Shown here piece after piece: positions 26,805-35,445 of a stretch of DNA of 64,000 nucleotides; position 1 is the stretch's first letter; each line of letters starts with the position of its first letter. The DNA is from Flavobacteriaceae bacterium (GTDB lineage: Bacteria > Bacteroidota > Bacteroidia > Flavobacteriales > Flavobacteriaceae). Location: contig JABABD010000001.1 of NCBI GenBank assembly GCA_014238425.1, positions 48,211 through 112,210 on the forward strand. The letters run 5' to 3'. The position numbers and the translations under genes were made by a program. Below the pieces are notes generated by a model. The model was not told the origin of the DNA. It saw only the letters and a list, made by a program, of their open reading frames with translations, and did no database searches.

Positions 26805-27824
26805 ATGAAATTTTTAAAATACATTCTGTTCTTATTACTAATTCTAGCTATTGGTCTAGCTATTTATATAGCAGTACAACCTAATAAGTTCAGTGTCACA
26901 AGAACACAAAACATACAAGCACCAGCAGCCGTTATTTATGACAATGTTAGCGATTTCAAAAACTGGGAAGCTTGGTCTTCCTGGATTGAGGAGAAACCAG
27001 ACACCAAGATTACATTATCCGAGACAACTAATGGTGTTGGGGGTTCTTATACTTGGGAAGATGATGACGGAAAAGGAACCATGAAAACTACTGCAGCAGA
27101 ACCAAATACTTCTCTAACACAAGAAATGCAGTTTGCCGAGTTTCCAAAATCCGATATTTCTTGGGATTTTAAGTCAGATAATAATGGAGGAACTGAAGTT
27201 ACATGGAATATGTCTGGAAAAGATTTACCATTTGGGTTCAAGCTCTTCACTACACTTATGGGAGGCATGGAAAAACAAGTTGGTCCTCATTTTGAACGCG
27301 GGTTAGAAAAATTAGATAGTATTGTTGTGAACAGCATGAAAGCATACGATGTAAAAGTTGACGGTGTTACTGAGTATGGTGGTGGTTTTTATATGTACAA
27401 AACTACATCTGCCACAGGTGCAAACATAAGTCTAGTAATGGGGAAACAGTACGGAGAGATTATAGGTTATATGGCAAAGAACAATATTGTTCAAATTGGC
27501 ATGCCATTTACTATATACAATGAAATGAGCTCTGACGGCAATGTCATTATGAGCAATGCTATACCTGTGCAAAATAAGGTAGTTGTAGCTAGAGAAAGTG
27601 AGGTGCTTTGTGGGTACATCCCAAAAACAAGAGTACTTAAAACGACTTTGAAAGGTAATTATACTAATCTTGGACAAGCTTGGTCTGCTGCGATGGCGCA
27701 TTTAGCACAAAACAACCTGACACAATCTGATATTAAACCTTTTGAAATCTATCAGAACGATCCTGGCAATGTTCCTAATCCAGCCGATTGGGTGACTGAA
27801 ATCTATATTCCAATTAAAGAATAA
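26805..27824 (+). CDS. SRPBCC domain protein with C-terminal GyrI-like domain
   Basis: The 339-residue protein has an N-terminal membrane helix (YILFLLLILAIGLAIYIAV), a SRPBCC domain (about 30-180; IQAPAAVIYDNVSDFKNWEA; WNMSGKDLPFGFKLFTTLMG) and a GyrI-like small-molecule-binding domain (about 190-339; GFYMYKTTSATGANISLV onward). Two ligand-binding folds in one anchored protein suggest a sensor or carrier for hydrophobic compounds. crcB follows directly (stop and ATG adjacent). It is divergent from the M49 gene. Confidence 0.8.
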   Translation: MKFLKYILFLLLILAIGLAIYIAVQPNKFSVTRTQNIQAPAAVIYDNVSDFKNWEAWSSWIEEKPDTKITLSETTNGVGGSYTWEDDDGKGTMKTTAAEPNTSLTQEMQFAEFPKSDISWDFKSDNNGGTEVTWNMSGKDLPFGFKLFTTLMGGMEKQVGPHFERGLEKLDSIVVNSMKAYDVKVDGVTEYGGGFYMYKTTSATGANISLVMGKQYGEIIGYMAKNNIVQIGMPFTIYNEMSSDGNVIMSNAIPVQNKVVVARESEVLCGYIPKTRVLKTTLKGNYTNLGQAWSAAMAHLAQNNLTQSDIKPFEIYQNDPGNVPNPADWVTEIYIPIKE

Positions 27825-28190
27825 ATGAAGGCAGCCTTACTTGTTTTTCTTGGTGGCGGTCTTGGCAGTGTACTACGATTTTGGATTGGAAAATACCTCA
27901 ACAGCACAAATAACGGAATCCCATATGGTACTTTCGTTGCAAATATACTTGGTAGTTTACTTATTGGTGTGATTCTGGGTGTAGCTGCAAAAAACAACGC
28001 TTTGTCGCAAAATCAAACATTGTTATTAGCTACTGGGTTTTGTGGTGGTTTTACAACCTTTTCGACCTTTGCTTATGAGAACCATGTGTTCTTGAAATCT
28101 GGAGATTTCACAAGCTTTGCACTCTATACGATTGCAAGTTTTGTGATTGGCTTTCTAGCCGTATTTGCAGGTCTTTACTTGGTCAAATAA
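27825..28190 (+). CDS. crcB: Fluoride ion exporter CrcB/Fluc
   Basis: The 121-residue protein has four membrane helices and the Fluc signatures GGGLGSVLRFWIGKYL at the start and GFCGGFTTFSTFAYE near residue 70, including the TFSTF phenylalanine box. It forms dual-topology dimers that export fluoride. The ATG directly follows the stop of the SRPBCC/GyrI gene, so it is expressed from that promoter. No fluoride riboswitch is visible. Confidence 0.93.
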   Translation: MKAALLVFLGGGLGSVLRFWIGKYLNSTNNGIPYGTFVANILGSLLIGVILGVAAKNNALSQNQTLLLATGFCGGFTTFSTFAYENHVFLKSGDFTSFALYTIASFVIGFLAVFAGLYLVK

Positions 28191-28191
28191 A

Positions 28192-28794
28192 TTAGTGTTT
28201 ATCAAATGCCTTAACACCTGCCTCAATTCTTTTTGATACGTAATTCTGTCTAGGTACAATAGGGCAAGAATATTTATCGTTATAGGCACAGTATGGATTA
28301 TAAGCCTGATTAAAGTCAATAAACATTGTATTTCCATTAGGCTGCCTAGTATCTACATAACGTCCGCCTCCATAACTAGCATCTCCATTGGTATCATCTA
28401 AGAATGGTAAAAACAGGTAATCTTTATATTCTTCGTCTTCTACCAAATCTAAGTTCTGGAAAATATCAAGTTGAAAAGCACCTCCTTTTAAATTAAAGGT
28501 CAATTCTCCATACTTTACATAATTAGGCAACCTACTCGTAGTAGTTTTCATCTTAAAAGGCTTTTCATTAGGAGTTCTTTTAAAATTTGCTTTGATCACA
28601 TAAGTTGAATCAAATTTGAAAAATTCTAAACCAGTAAAATGCTTTCTATCTTTTTCTTTTAATGGCGAAGTAGTAGCATCCTTATATTCAGAATTGATTT
28701 TTTTCTGAAACTCCGTTTCCCCTACAATCGGTCGCTTGTCTTGACCACATCCAAATGTGGATATTAACAGAAATATATAGAGAACTTTCTTCAT
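28192..28794 (-). CDS. DUF1684 lipoprotein
   Basis: The 200-residue protein has a lipoprotein signal (IFLLISTFGC, Cys16) and a DUF1684 domain: GETEFQKKINSEYKDATTSP, DRKHFTGLEFFKFDSTYVIK, DDTNGDASYGGGRYVD and the closing DFNQAYNPYCAYNDKYSCPI. The Cys pair of AYNPYCAYNDKYSCP is conserved in this family. Function unknown. It overlaps the stop of the DUF4252 gene by one base (TAATG) and is convergent with crcB. Confidence 0.85.
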   Translation of the reverse strand: MKKVLYIFLLISTFGCGQDKRPIVGETEFQKKINSEYKDATTSPLKEKDRKHFTGLEFFKFDSTYVIKANFKRTPNEKPFKMKTTTSRLPNYVKYGELTFNLKGGAFQLDIFQNLDLVEDEEYKDYLFLPFLDDTNGDASYGGGRYVDTRQPNGNTMFIDFNQAYNPYCAYNDKYSCPIVPRQNYVSKRIEAGVKAFDKH

Positions 28795-29321
28795 TAATTG
28801 TTTGGATTAAATGATGGATTCATATTAGACTGATAAGTGTTTAGCAATTGCATTGTCAAATTCTCGAATTTTTCTGGATCGGACAATGTCTTAATTTTTT
28901 CTGGATCGAACTTTCCTTCCAAATAGAAAGCAGTCGTCTGTTGTTCATTGCTATAGAACAAGATAACATCTGTTAAAACCACACCTAATTCTTTAACAGA
29001 AATAATGCGGGTAGCCAAAGCTTCATTCTTCCTGAACATATCTTTGAAACCCGAATTGGTCACATCACTCAATTCGCTTATCAAGTTTGTTCTTTTAATT
29101 TCAGGGACATTTTCAAACTTAATATATTTAAGGTCTGTAATATTTCCCACTAGACTTTTAGCCTCAGGAGATATAGATCCCAACACTGCCTTCATAAAAT
29201 TAGGTACTTGAAAAGATGTTGCGCCGATATCGTTTTTATGATTATTATAAAAGCTTTGAAAACTATTTCCACAACCAAACATCATGAAGCACGTAACTAT
29301 TGGTATAACTATTTTCTTCAT
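28794..29321 (-). CDS. DUF4252-like lipoprotein
   Basis: This 175-residue protein has a lipoprotein signal (VTCFMMFGC). The mature region (FQVPNFMKAVLGSISPEAKS, LKYIKFENVPEI and an AFYLEGKFDPEKIKTLSDPE segment) matches the DUF4252 pattern common in Bacteroidota. Function unknown. It is the first gene of a two-gene unit with the DUF1684 lipoprotein. Confidence 0.75.
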   Translation of the reverse strand: MKKIVIPIVTCFMMFGCGNSFQSFYNNHKNDIGATSFQVPNFMKAVLGSISPEAKSLVGNITDLKYIKFENVPEIKRTNLISELSDVTNSGFKDMFRKNEALATRIISVKELGVVLTDVILFYSNEQQTTAFYLEGKFDPEKIKTLSDPEKFENLTMQLLNTYQSNMNPSFNPNN

Positions 29322-29367
29322 TTTACTTTTTTCTTAATTCAAAAATACAACTTATCATTATTTTGTT

Positions 29368-29375
29368 TAGTTTTG
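29368..29375 (+). promoter_or_regulatory. Putative -7 box of a small transcript
   Basis: TAGTTTTG fits TAnnTTTG. It would start a transcript near 29382 that ends at the terminator at 29498-29532. Confidence 0.4.
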
Positions 29376-29381
29376 ATTCAA

Positions 29382-29532
29382 GTAAAAACAGAAACAATGA
29401 CTAAGGTCACAATTTATAAGCTACAATGTACCTCTAGAAATAGAGGCAGGGCGTTTTATATATTGTGATTATTTAAATATAAGATTTAACAATACTGAAA
29501 CGTCCAGCCTAACAGCTGGACGTTTTATTTTT
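29382..29532 (+). ncRNA. Candidate small RNA or microprotein mRNA
   Basis: A roughly 150-base unit lies alone between divergent genes: -7 box at 29368, a CCTCTA-GAAA-TAGAGG hairpin with a GNRA tetraloop (29431-29446) and a strong terminator (29498-29532). It also holds a 23-codon ORF (29397-29468, MTKVTIYKLQC with a basic end). I cannot decide between regulatory RNA and microprotein. No known RNA family is recognised. Confidence 0.4.
29498..29532 (+). terminator. Intrinsic terminator of the small transcript
   Basis: AAACGTCCAGC (29498-29508) pairs perfectly with GCTGGACGTTT (29515-29525) and a T-rich run follows. It is 52 bases before the MFS gene and follows no annotated large gene on its strand. 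Confidence 0.88.
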
Positions 29533-29584
29533 AGTCAATAATCGACTTTTGGCTAAAAATCTATGATTATAAGATCAACCAACA

Positions 29585-30793
29585 ATGATTAAACTTTACA
29601 ACAATTATCTAAAAACATTTGACGGGCTATCACGCGAGGTGTGGTGGCTCGCATTAATAACTCTTATAAATAGAGCTGGAACCATGGTGATTCCATTTTT
29701 GTCTATTTATTTAACCGAAGATTTGGAAATATCGCTTTCAAATGTTGGTTGGATTATGACCTGCTTTAGTTTAGGATCAGTAGTTGGTACTTGGCTTGGT
29801 GGCAAACTTACAGATATGATAGGGTCTTACAAAATAATGATCTTCAGTCTTCTATTAAGTGGATTTATGTTTATTGGCTTACAGTTTTTTAAAACGTTTG
29901 TATCACTATGCTTAGGGATATTCTTTCTCATGCTTATAGCTGATATGTTCAGACCAGCTATGTACGTTGCTTTAAGTGCTTATAGCAAACCAGAGAATAA
30001 GACCCGATCTGTCACTCTTATTAGATTGGCTATTAATTTAGGATTCTCTGCTGGGCCTGCTATCGGTGGATTAATTATCACCACTTTAGATTACGGCGGA
30101 TTATTTTGGGTAGATGGGGTTACCTGTATACTAGCGACTTTGGTATTAGTGAAGGTACTGAATCCTAAAACGACAAGAATTCAAGATGATGTAAAAGTAG
30201 AAAACCCGAGATCTGTATATAAAGACAAAGTTTTTATGATTTTCTTTTTTGCATTCATGATTTTTGGTGTGGTGTTCTTGCAATACTTTTCCATAATGCC
30301 AATATACTACAGAGAAGTGCATCTTTTAAGTGAATTACAAGTAGGTTTATTGTTAGGCTTTAATGGTTTCTTTATCTTTTTATTTGAAATGCCACTCATT
30401 AAATGGTTAGATGACAGCAAGTATAGTAAAGTAAAACTAATCCTATTTGGAGCATTCTTAACAGGGCTAAGTTTTATGGTGTTAAACCTCACAACCTGGA
30501 CAGGGGTTTTAGTTGTCGGAATGCTATTAATGACTGTTGGCGAGATGATTGCCTTCCCGTTTGCGAATGCATTTGCCATGGAGCGTGCTAAAAAAGGAAA
30601 TCAAGGCGAGTACATGGCTATGTATTCTATGACATTTTCTATTGCAGGTATTTTTGGTTTCAATGCCGGTTTACAGATAGTAGCGGGTATTGGTTTTGAT
30701 AATACCTGGTTAATTATGACAGCACTTTCTGGCCTCTGCGTTCTTTTACTATTCTATTTAAAGGAATCTTTAAGGACGAAAAAAATAACTTGA
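29585..30793 (+). CDS. MFS transporter
   Basis: The 402-residue protein has twelve predicted membrane helices. The loop 2-3 signature of drug/H+ antiporter-like MFS members is visible as GTWLGGKLTDMIGSYKIMI near residue 65. Halves are separated by a cytoplasmic loop near residues 190-215. Families of this shape export drugs or metabolites by proton antiport, but the substrate is unknown. It has a short leader and is preceded by a strong terminator that isolates it. Confidence 0.85.
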   Translation: MIKLYNNYLKTFDGLSREVWWLALITLINRAGTMVIPFLSIYLTEDLEISLSNVGWIMTCFSLGSVVGTWLGGKLTDMIGSYKIMIFSLLLSGFMFIGLQFFKTFVSLCLGIFFLMLIADMFRPAMYVALSAYSKPENKTRSVTLIRLAINLGFSAGPAIGGLIITTLDYGGLFWVDGVTCILATLVLVKVLNPKTTRIQDDVKVENPRSVYKDKVFMIFFFAFMIFGVVFLQYFSIMPIYYREVHLLSELQVGLLLGFNGFFIFLFEMPLIKWLDDSKYSKVKLILFGAFLTGLSFMVLNLTTWTGVLVVGMLLMTVGEMIAFPFANAFAMERAKKGNQGEYMAMYSMTFSIAGIFGFNAGLQIVAGIGFDNTWLIMTALSGLCVLLLFYLKESLRTKKIT

Positions 30794-30805
30794 TGAATAA
30801 CAAAA

Positions 30806-30840
30806 TGGAGTGAAGTCTCAAAAAGAGAATTTCACTCCAA
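30806..30840 (-). terminator. Terminator of the T9SS protease gene
   Basis: TGGAGTGAA (30806-30814) pairs with TTCACTCCA (30831-30839), with an inner TCTC/GAGA stem. The minus strand continues TTTTG. It lies directly past the stop of the protease gene. Confidence 0.75.
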
Positions 30841-30843
30841 AAT

Positions 30844-32082
30844 TTAATGTCGCACGACTATTTTTTTAGTAGTGGCATTTTTACCAGATTTTACTCTAAG
30901 CAAATAAAGACCTTCTTTTAAGTTGTGCATATCAATTCTCCTTTTCACATTAACATTAGATTCTATGTTTTTTACGGACCTTCCCAAAACATCAAACAAT
31001 TCAATTTTAACTACATCTCTATTGTTTATCCCCTTTAATTCAATAAACAACTCATTGTTTGTTGGATTGGGGTATACAACAAAGGCATTTTCAAGAGTTA
31101 AATCATCAGAAGTTAAGGTTGTAAAAACATCGGTTTTGTATTGATCCTTAATGGTATTAATATAGGCGATTGCTCGTTGTGCTTGGCCAGCTGTAAACAT
31201 ATACATACATGCATCATTCACATAATCCATGTAATTCATCGTCAGCGATTTATTGCCACACATAATAACAGATCCAGCGGATGGGCAACCACCACTAGAA
31301 CTATCAATATTAGGTGTATCTGCAACGTCATCATCACTAGCACAACCACCATTGCCCCAAGTATGGTCTAAATTATAATGATGCCCAAGTTCATGGGTTA
31401 CGGTTCTGCCTAAATGATATGGAGTTTGAGGTACATAACCTGTACAACCATTTCCAGAGCCAAAAGCTCCTATGTCCATCACGACTGTATCACCGATACT
31501 AGGATCGCCTCCTAATGAAGAGTAACCCAATGCACTAATATCCTTAATTACAAAATTCATATAACCAGCCCATTTCACGTCACTATCACCACCATTTCCA
31601 AAATTATAACCAATGGTAACTGCTTTTCCTCCTTCAACTAAATCAGTATCAGTATCAGCCGGATGGTTTTTCGTAGCAATAATGAATACAACATCAATAA
31701 CTCCAGTATTTATTGCAGGATATTGACTACTTGCAGTTGTCCAATTTGATATATCTGAATTAGTAGCTTTGAAATCATTATTAAGAATATCAATTTGACT
31801 CTGTGCCAAGACTTCCAAACAAGTTCTATTAGATTCGTTTCCAGCTGGAAAATGCACTGCTACAGGAATTGTTACTGTTTCTCTTTGACGCTTGTTTCTA
31901 GAATTTCGCAATTCAACCATTTCCTTATGAAATTTCTCCTGTCTTAACTTATATTTCTCCCTAAATTCAGGATTCTGTAGTTTTTCTTGCATATGCGCCT
32001 GCATTACACAACTACGTTCTTGAGCTATACTATTGAATCCTATTAGTAAAAACAATCCTAGTAATGTAATTTTTGTTTTCAT
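30844..32082 (-). CDS. Secreted M43-type zinc metalloprotease with T9SS sorting domain
   Basis: Starting at the ATG at 32082 gives 412 residues with signal peptide MKTKITLLGLFLLIGFNSIA. An earlier in-frame start at 32181 adds 33 basic residues before it. The catalytic motif HELGHHYNLDH (residues 230-240) is the HExxHxxxxxH site of metzincins of the pappalysin (M43) group, followed by the Met-turn NYMDY. The last 78 residues (VVYPNPTNNELFIE, VLGRSVKN, GLYLLRVKSG) form a type A C-terminal domain that directs export and anchoring by the type IX system. Cell-surface or extracellular proteolysis is expected. Confidence 0.92.
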   Translation of the reverse strand: MKTKITLLGLFLLIGFNSIAQERSCVMQAHMQEKLQNPEFREKYKLRQEKFHKEMVELRNSRNKRQRETVTIPVAVHFPAGNESNRTCLEVLAQSQIDILNNDFKATNSDISNWTTASSQYPAINTGVIDVVFIIATKNHPADTDTDLVEGGKAVTIGYNFGNGGDSDVKWAGYMNFVIKDISALGYSSLGGDPSIGDTVVMDIGAFGSGNGCTGYVPQTPYHLGRTVTHELGHHYNLDHTWGNGGCASDDDVADTPNIDSSSGGCPSAGSVIMCGNKSLTMNYMDYVNDACMYMFTAGQAQRAIAYINTIKDQYKTDVFTTLTSDDLTLENAFVVYPNPTNNELFIELKGINNRDVVKIELFDVLGRSVKNIESNVNVKRRIDMHNLKEGLYLLRVKSGKNATTKKIVVRH

Positions 32083-32191
32083 CTCAAAGAGTTTACGGTG
32101 AATAATGTATAAAACAATTCGATTGGACTTTACCCTACTTTTTTTTGTTATGTTTTTTAGATATCTTTTCCCTAAAATCAAATTTTAGAAA

Positions 32192-32944
32192 ATGACTAAA
32201 TACATTATTATCCTCTGTTGTTTAATATTGAGTTGTAACTCAACTGAAAAGAAAAATAGCGATTCAAATTCTTTCGAAAATGAGAAAATTGAAAAACAAT
32301 TTCCAAAAATAGAAGACAATCGGTATAATGTGGCATTCCTAATTATGGAAGGCGTTTATAATACAGAACTCACAGCGCCTTTTGATATTTTTCAGCATAC
32401 CATTTTTCGCAAGAACATCAAGGCCATGAATGTCTTTACTGTTGCCAATACAGATAATGCTATTACAACATTTGAAGGTATGCGCATCTTACCCGATTTT
32501 AATTATTTAAAAGATTCGTTACCTAAAATAGATATTCTCGTAGTGCCTAGTGCAGAACATCATTTAGACACAGACCTAAATGATACAAAAATGATCGATT
32601 TTGTGAAACGTGTCGATAAGAACGCGCAATTTATTACTTCTCATTGCGATGGTGCTTTCGTATTAGCAAAGGCTGGCTTATTGAATAATTCGGTGTCTAC
32701 CACTTTCCCAAGCGACATTGATAAGATGCGTGAGATGTTCCCAGGATTGGATATTCGAAAAGATGTCTTGTTTGTACACGATGGAAAGTACATCACTTCA
32801 GCTGGAGGCGCCAAATCATTTGAAGCTGCTCTATATTTGACAGAACATTTGTACGGGAAAAAGATTGCAAAATCCCTCGCTAGTGGGCTAGTCATTGATT
32901 GGAAACTTGAAGACGTTCCACATACAGTTATACCCGAAAAATAA
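32192..32944 (+). CDS. DJ-1/PfpI-family lipoprotein
   Basis: The 250-residue protein has a lipoprotein signal (IIILCCLILSC). The DJ-1/PfpI domain (from about residue 48) reads YNVAFLIMEGVYNTELTAPF, with the nucleophile elbow Cys in FITSHCDGAFVLAKAGLL and the GGAKSFEAALYLTEHLYGKK end as in AraC-associated amidase-like members (GATase1-like) without the HTH. Envelope anchoring is unusual for the superfamily. The activity is unknown. It is divergent from the T9SS protease gene. Confidence 0.8.
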   Translation: MTKYIIILCCLILSCNSTEKKNSDSNSFENEKIEKQFPKIEDNRYNVAFLIMEGVYNTELTAPFDIFQHTIFRKNIKAMNVFTVANTDNAITTFEGMRILPDFNYLKDSLPKIDILVVPSAEHHLDTDLNDTKMIDFVKRVDKNAQFITSHCDGAFVLAKAGLLNNSVSTTFPSDIDKMREMFPGLDIRKDVLFVHDGKYITSAGGAKSFEAALYLTEHLYGKKIAKSLASGLVIDWKLEDVPHTVIPEK

Positions 32945-32988
32945 AATTGTTTTTGTAACTTAAAGCGTCAACTATTAATTATCTATAG

Positions 32989-35445
32989 ATGTTTAAGGAC
33001 GCTACGAATAAAACCACTCTATTTATACTTATTCTTTGCTTAATGGTTTCGTTGTCATTATTAGCACAAGAAAAAAGGGATATTGATGGTGTGATTACTT
33101 TTAACAGCAATCCTGTTCAAGATGTCAACATTAAAATTGAAGGCACTTCCATTGGAACAAAAACAGACGCTTTTGGGCACTATGTCATAAGTGTAAAAAC
33201 AGGCGATGTACTTGTTTACTCTCATATTGGTTTTCAAAAAACTACGATTGTTATTGAAGATGTAACGTCAGAATTAAATTTAGAACTCAAGGGAAAAGAA
33301 AATCAGCTTAAAGAAACAGTCGTCATTGCGAAAACCACTAAAATAAAATCTTCTAAAGGCATTGAATACAACACAAATACTAGAATAAAGACAGCTGCTG
33401 GTTATATTAATCCATTTTTATTCCCTTCAGCAGTATATTATTTTCCAGCAAAGGAATTAAACCTTAAATATTATGCTAGTATAGAAGAAGCGCTAAAGTG
33501 GAAAATGCCTGAAAACAAAATACCTGTAATTTATGATGTTGATGGTCTAATCTTTAGAAAAAGACCTTCTGTTGACTTTAATCGCATTAAGGATGTATAT
33601 GTTATCACAGGCGGAGCTGGAACGATGCGCTGGGGAGGTCCTGTCATTTTAATCCATACACTGGATCATCCTGACGAAATAAAGAAGCGCAAAGAGGAAA
33701 AAGCAGAAAAATATCGTAATCAAAAATATTATGCCAATGATGCTCAAACAGTCGATTCAAAAACTGTGTTTAATTCGTCAAACTCCTTAGGGTTATCTTC
33801 ATCAACAACTTTAAAAAAGAGCATTTTTGGTATTATTACACATCTTGATAAACCATTGTCTGATGTAAATATTAAAATAAAAAACAAACCATTTGGAACT
33901 AAATCAGATAATAGTGGTAACTATAAAATTACGGCGGAAATAGGTGATGAAATTGAATACAGATATACAGGATTGCAATCGATAAGCCTTATAATTGAAG
34001 ATATAACGGAAGAAGTTAATATTGATATGTTGTCTTTTACTAATCCTTTAGATGAAGTCATTGTGACAGCAAAAACTACTGAAGGGAATGTTTTAAAACG
34101 TGCTAAAAAAGCAGATGAAGCTTTTGATACATCACGAGGGAAATTCAACCCAAAAAAAGCTGGGTATTCGATTGCTTATATTAATGGTGATGAAGTATTA
34201 CCTATTCACAAAACACTATCTGATGCCTTAAAAGGAAAGTTCGCTGGTTTTAATAGAGGAAATGCCTCCATAACTAATCCTGCATCAATGATTTGGGATG
34301 TCGATGGCGCTATTTATAATGTTGAACCACCATTAGATCTAACAAATATAAAAGATGTACATATATTAAAGTCGCTCGCTGCTACAAACAAATATGGAAC
34401 CATTGGTAGAGGTGGGGTTATTGTTGTAAGAACAAAATATGGCACTTTTGATAGCAATACCGAAAAGAAAAGAATTGCAGAACAATACACTAACAAGACC
34501 TTTTACAATGATGATGCTATTGTTTTTAATGTTGATGAACTCTCATCCAATTCTTACACAAAAACTTTAGAAGCTTTCAAAAATAAAGGAAAAGCATACA
34601 AGTTTTATAATGAGAACCTGAAAAAAACAATAAAAGATTTTGATGTTCATATCGACATAGCTCAAAAATTCTTTACACACTATAAAGACCCGTATAAAGC
34701 TGTTGAAATTTTAAATGGTTTAGCTATTGTTCATCAAAGAAATCCTGAAATACTAAAAGCCATAGCATTTAACTTACAAGTTCTTAATGCTACAAAAGAA
34801 GCTGTTTCAATGTTTAAACATATTGCAAAGATGCGTCCCAATTACGCGCAATCTTATCGGGATCTCGCCAACGCGTATAAAGAGAACAATGAATTCAAAA
34901 TGGCTTGGCGAATCTACATGAACTATTTAATAAATCGTAACACAAACAAAGCATCTTCGATTGATCAAATTGTCTATAATGAAATGGAATATTTATATTT
35001 CAATAGGCAACATCAAACAGGTATTAAAGAGCAATTTATTCCTAACAATGAGAGCAAACTTAAATTTAGAAATGATGTTCGTTTTGTAATCGAATGGAAT
35101 ACATCTGAAGCCGAGTTTAATTTAGAATTTGTCGGGCCAGATAAAAGAGCATATGAGTTCAAACATACCCTCTCAGATAATCAAGATTTAATAACAAATG
35201 AAAAGCTAAAAGGATATTCCAGTGATGAATATTTTGTAGATGATATTGGGACTGGTGAATGGCTCGTTAATTTAACCTATTATGGTAATAAGAAATCCAC
35301 ACCCTCTTATTTAAAGATAACTAGTTACTATCATTGGGGTAAGCCAAAACAACATCAAAAAATCAGCGTATATAAACTCAAAAAAGAAAATCAGAAAATA
35401 CAATTGAGAAAAATTAATAGTCAAACATTATTGACTTATAATTAA
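32989..35445 (+). CDS. Two-module carboxypeptidase-regulatory/TonB-plug-like protein with TPRs
   Basis: The 818-residue protein begins with a signal peptide (TLFILILCLMVSLSLLAQ). Module 1 (about 30-235) is a CarboxypepD_reg-like beta domain (GTSIGTKTDAFGHYVISV) followed by a plug-like part ending VITGGAGTMRWGGPVILIHT. Module 2 (about 275-495) repeats the order: PFGTKSDNSGNYKITAEI, then GTIGRGGVIVVRTKYG. TPR-like helices occupy about 545-660, and a DUF2135-like beta domain (FVGPDKRAYEFKHTLS; DDIGTGEWLVNLTYYG) ends the protein. No outer-membrane barrel follows, unlike SusC or TonB receptors. It may be a surface or periplasmic scaffold. Confidence 0.7.
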   Translation: MFKDATNKTTLFILILCLMVSLSLLAQEKRDIDGVITFNSNPVQDVNIKIEGTSIGTKTDAFGHYVISVKTGDVLVYSHIGFQKTTIVIEDVTSELNLELKGKENQLKETVVIAKTTKIKSSKGIEYNTNTRIKTAAGYINPFLFPSAVYYFPAKELNLKYYASIEEALKWKMPENKIPVIYDVDGLIFRKRPSVDFNRIKDVYVITGGAGTMRWGGPVILIHTLDHPDEIKKRKEEKAEKYRNQKYYANDAQTVDSKTVFNSSNSLGLSSSTTLKKSIFGIITHLDKPLSDVNIKIKNKPFGTKSDNSGNYKITAEIGDEIEYRYTGLQSISLIIEDITEEVNIDMLSFTNPLDEVIVTAKTTEGNVLKRAKKADEAFDTSRGKFNPKKAGYSIAYINGDEVLPIHKTLSDALKGKFAGFNRGNASITNPASMIWDVDGAIYNVEPPLDLTNIKDVHILKSLAATNKYGTIGRGGVIVVRTKYGTFDSNTEKKRIAEQYTNKTFYNDDAIVFNVDELSSNSYTKTLEAFKNKGKAYKFYNENLKKTIKDFDVHIDIAQKFFTHYKDPYKAVEILNGLAIVHQRNPEILKAIAFNLQVLNATKEAVSMFKHIAKMRPNYAQSYRDLANAYKENNEFKMAWRIYMNYLINRNTNKASSIDQIVYNEMEYLYFNRQHQTGIKEQFIPNNESKLKFRNDVRFVIEWNTSEAEFNLEFVGPDKRAYEFKHTLSDNQDLITNEKLKGYSSDEYFVDDIGTGEWLVNLTYYGNKKSTPSYLKITSYYHWGKPKQHQKISVYKLKKENQKIQLRKINSQTLLTYN

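Noticed and set aside
29208..29396. N-terminal part of an 86-codon frame overlapping the DUF4252 gene
   Set aside because: It runs antisense to the lipoprotein signal of DUF4252; only the last 23 codons (29397-29468) lie in free sequence.
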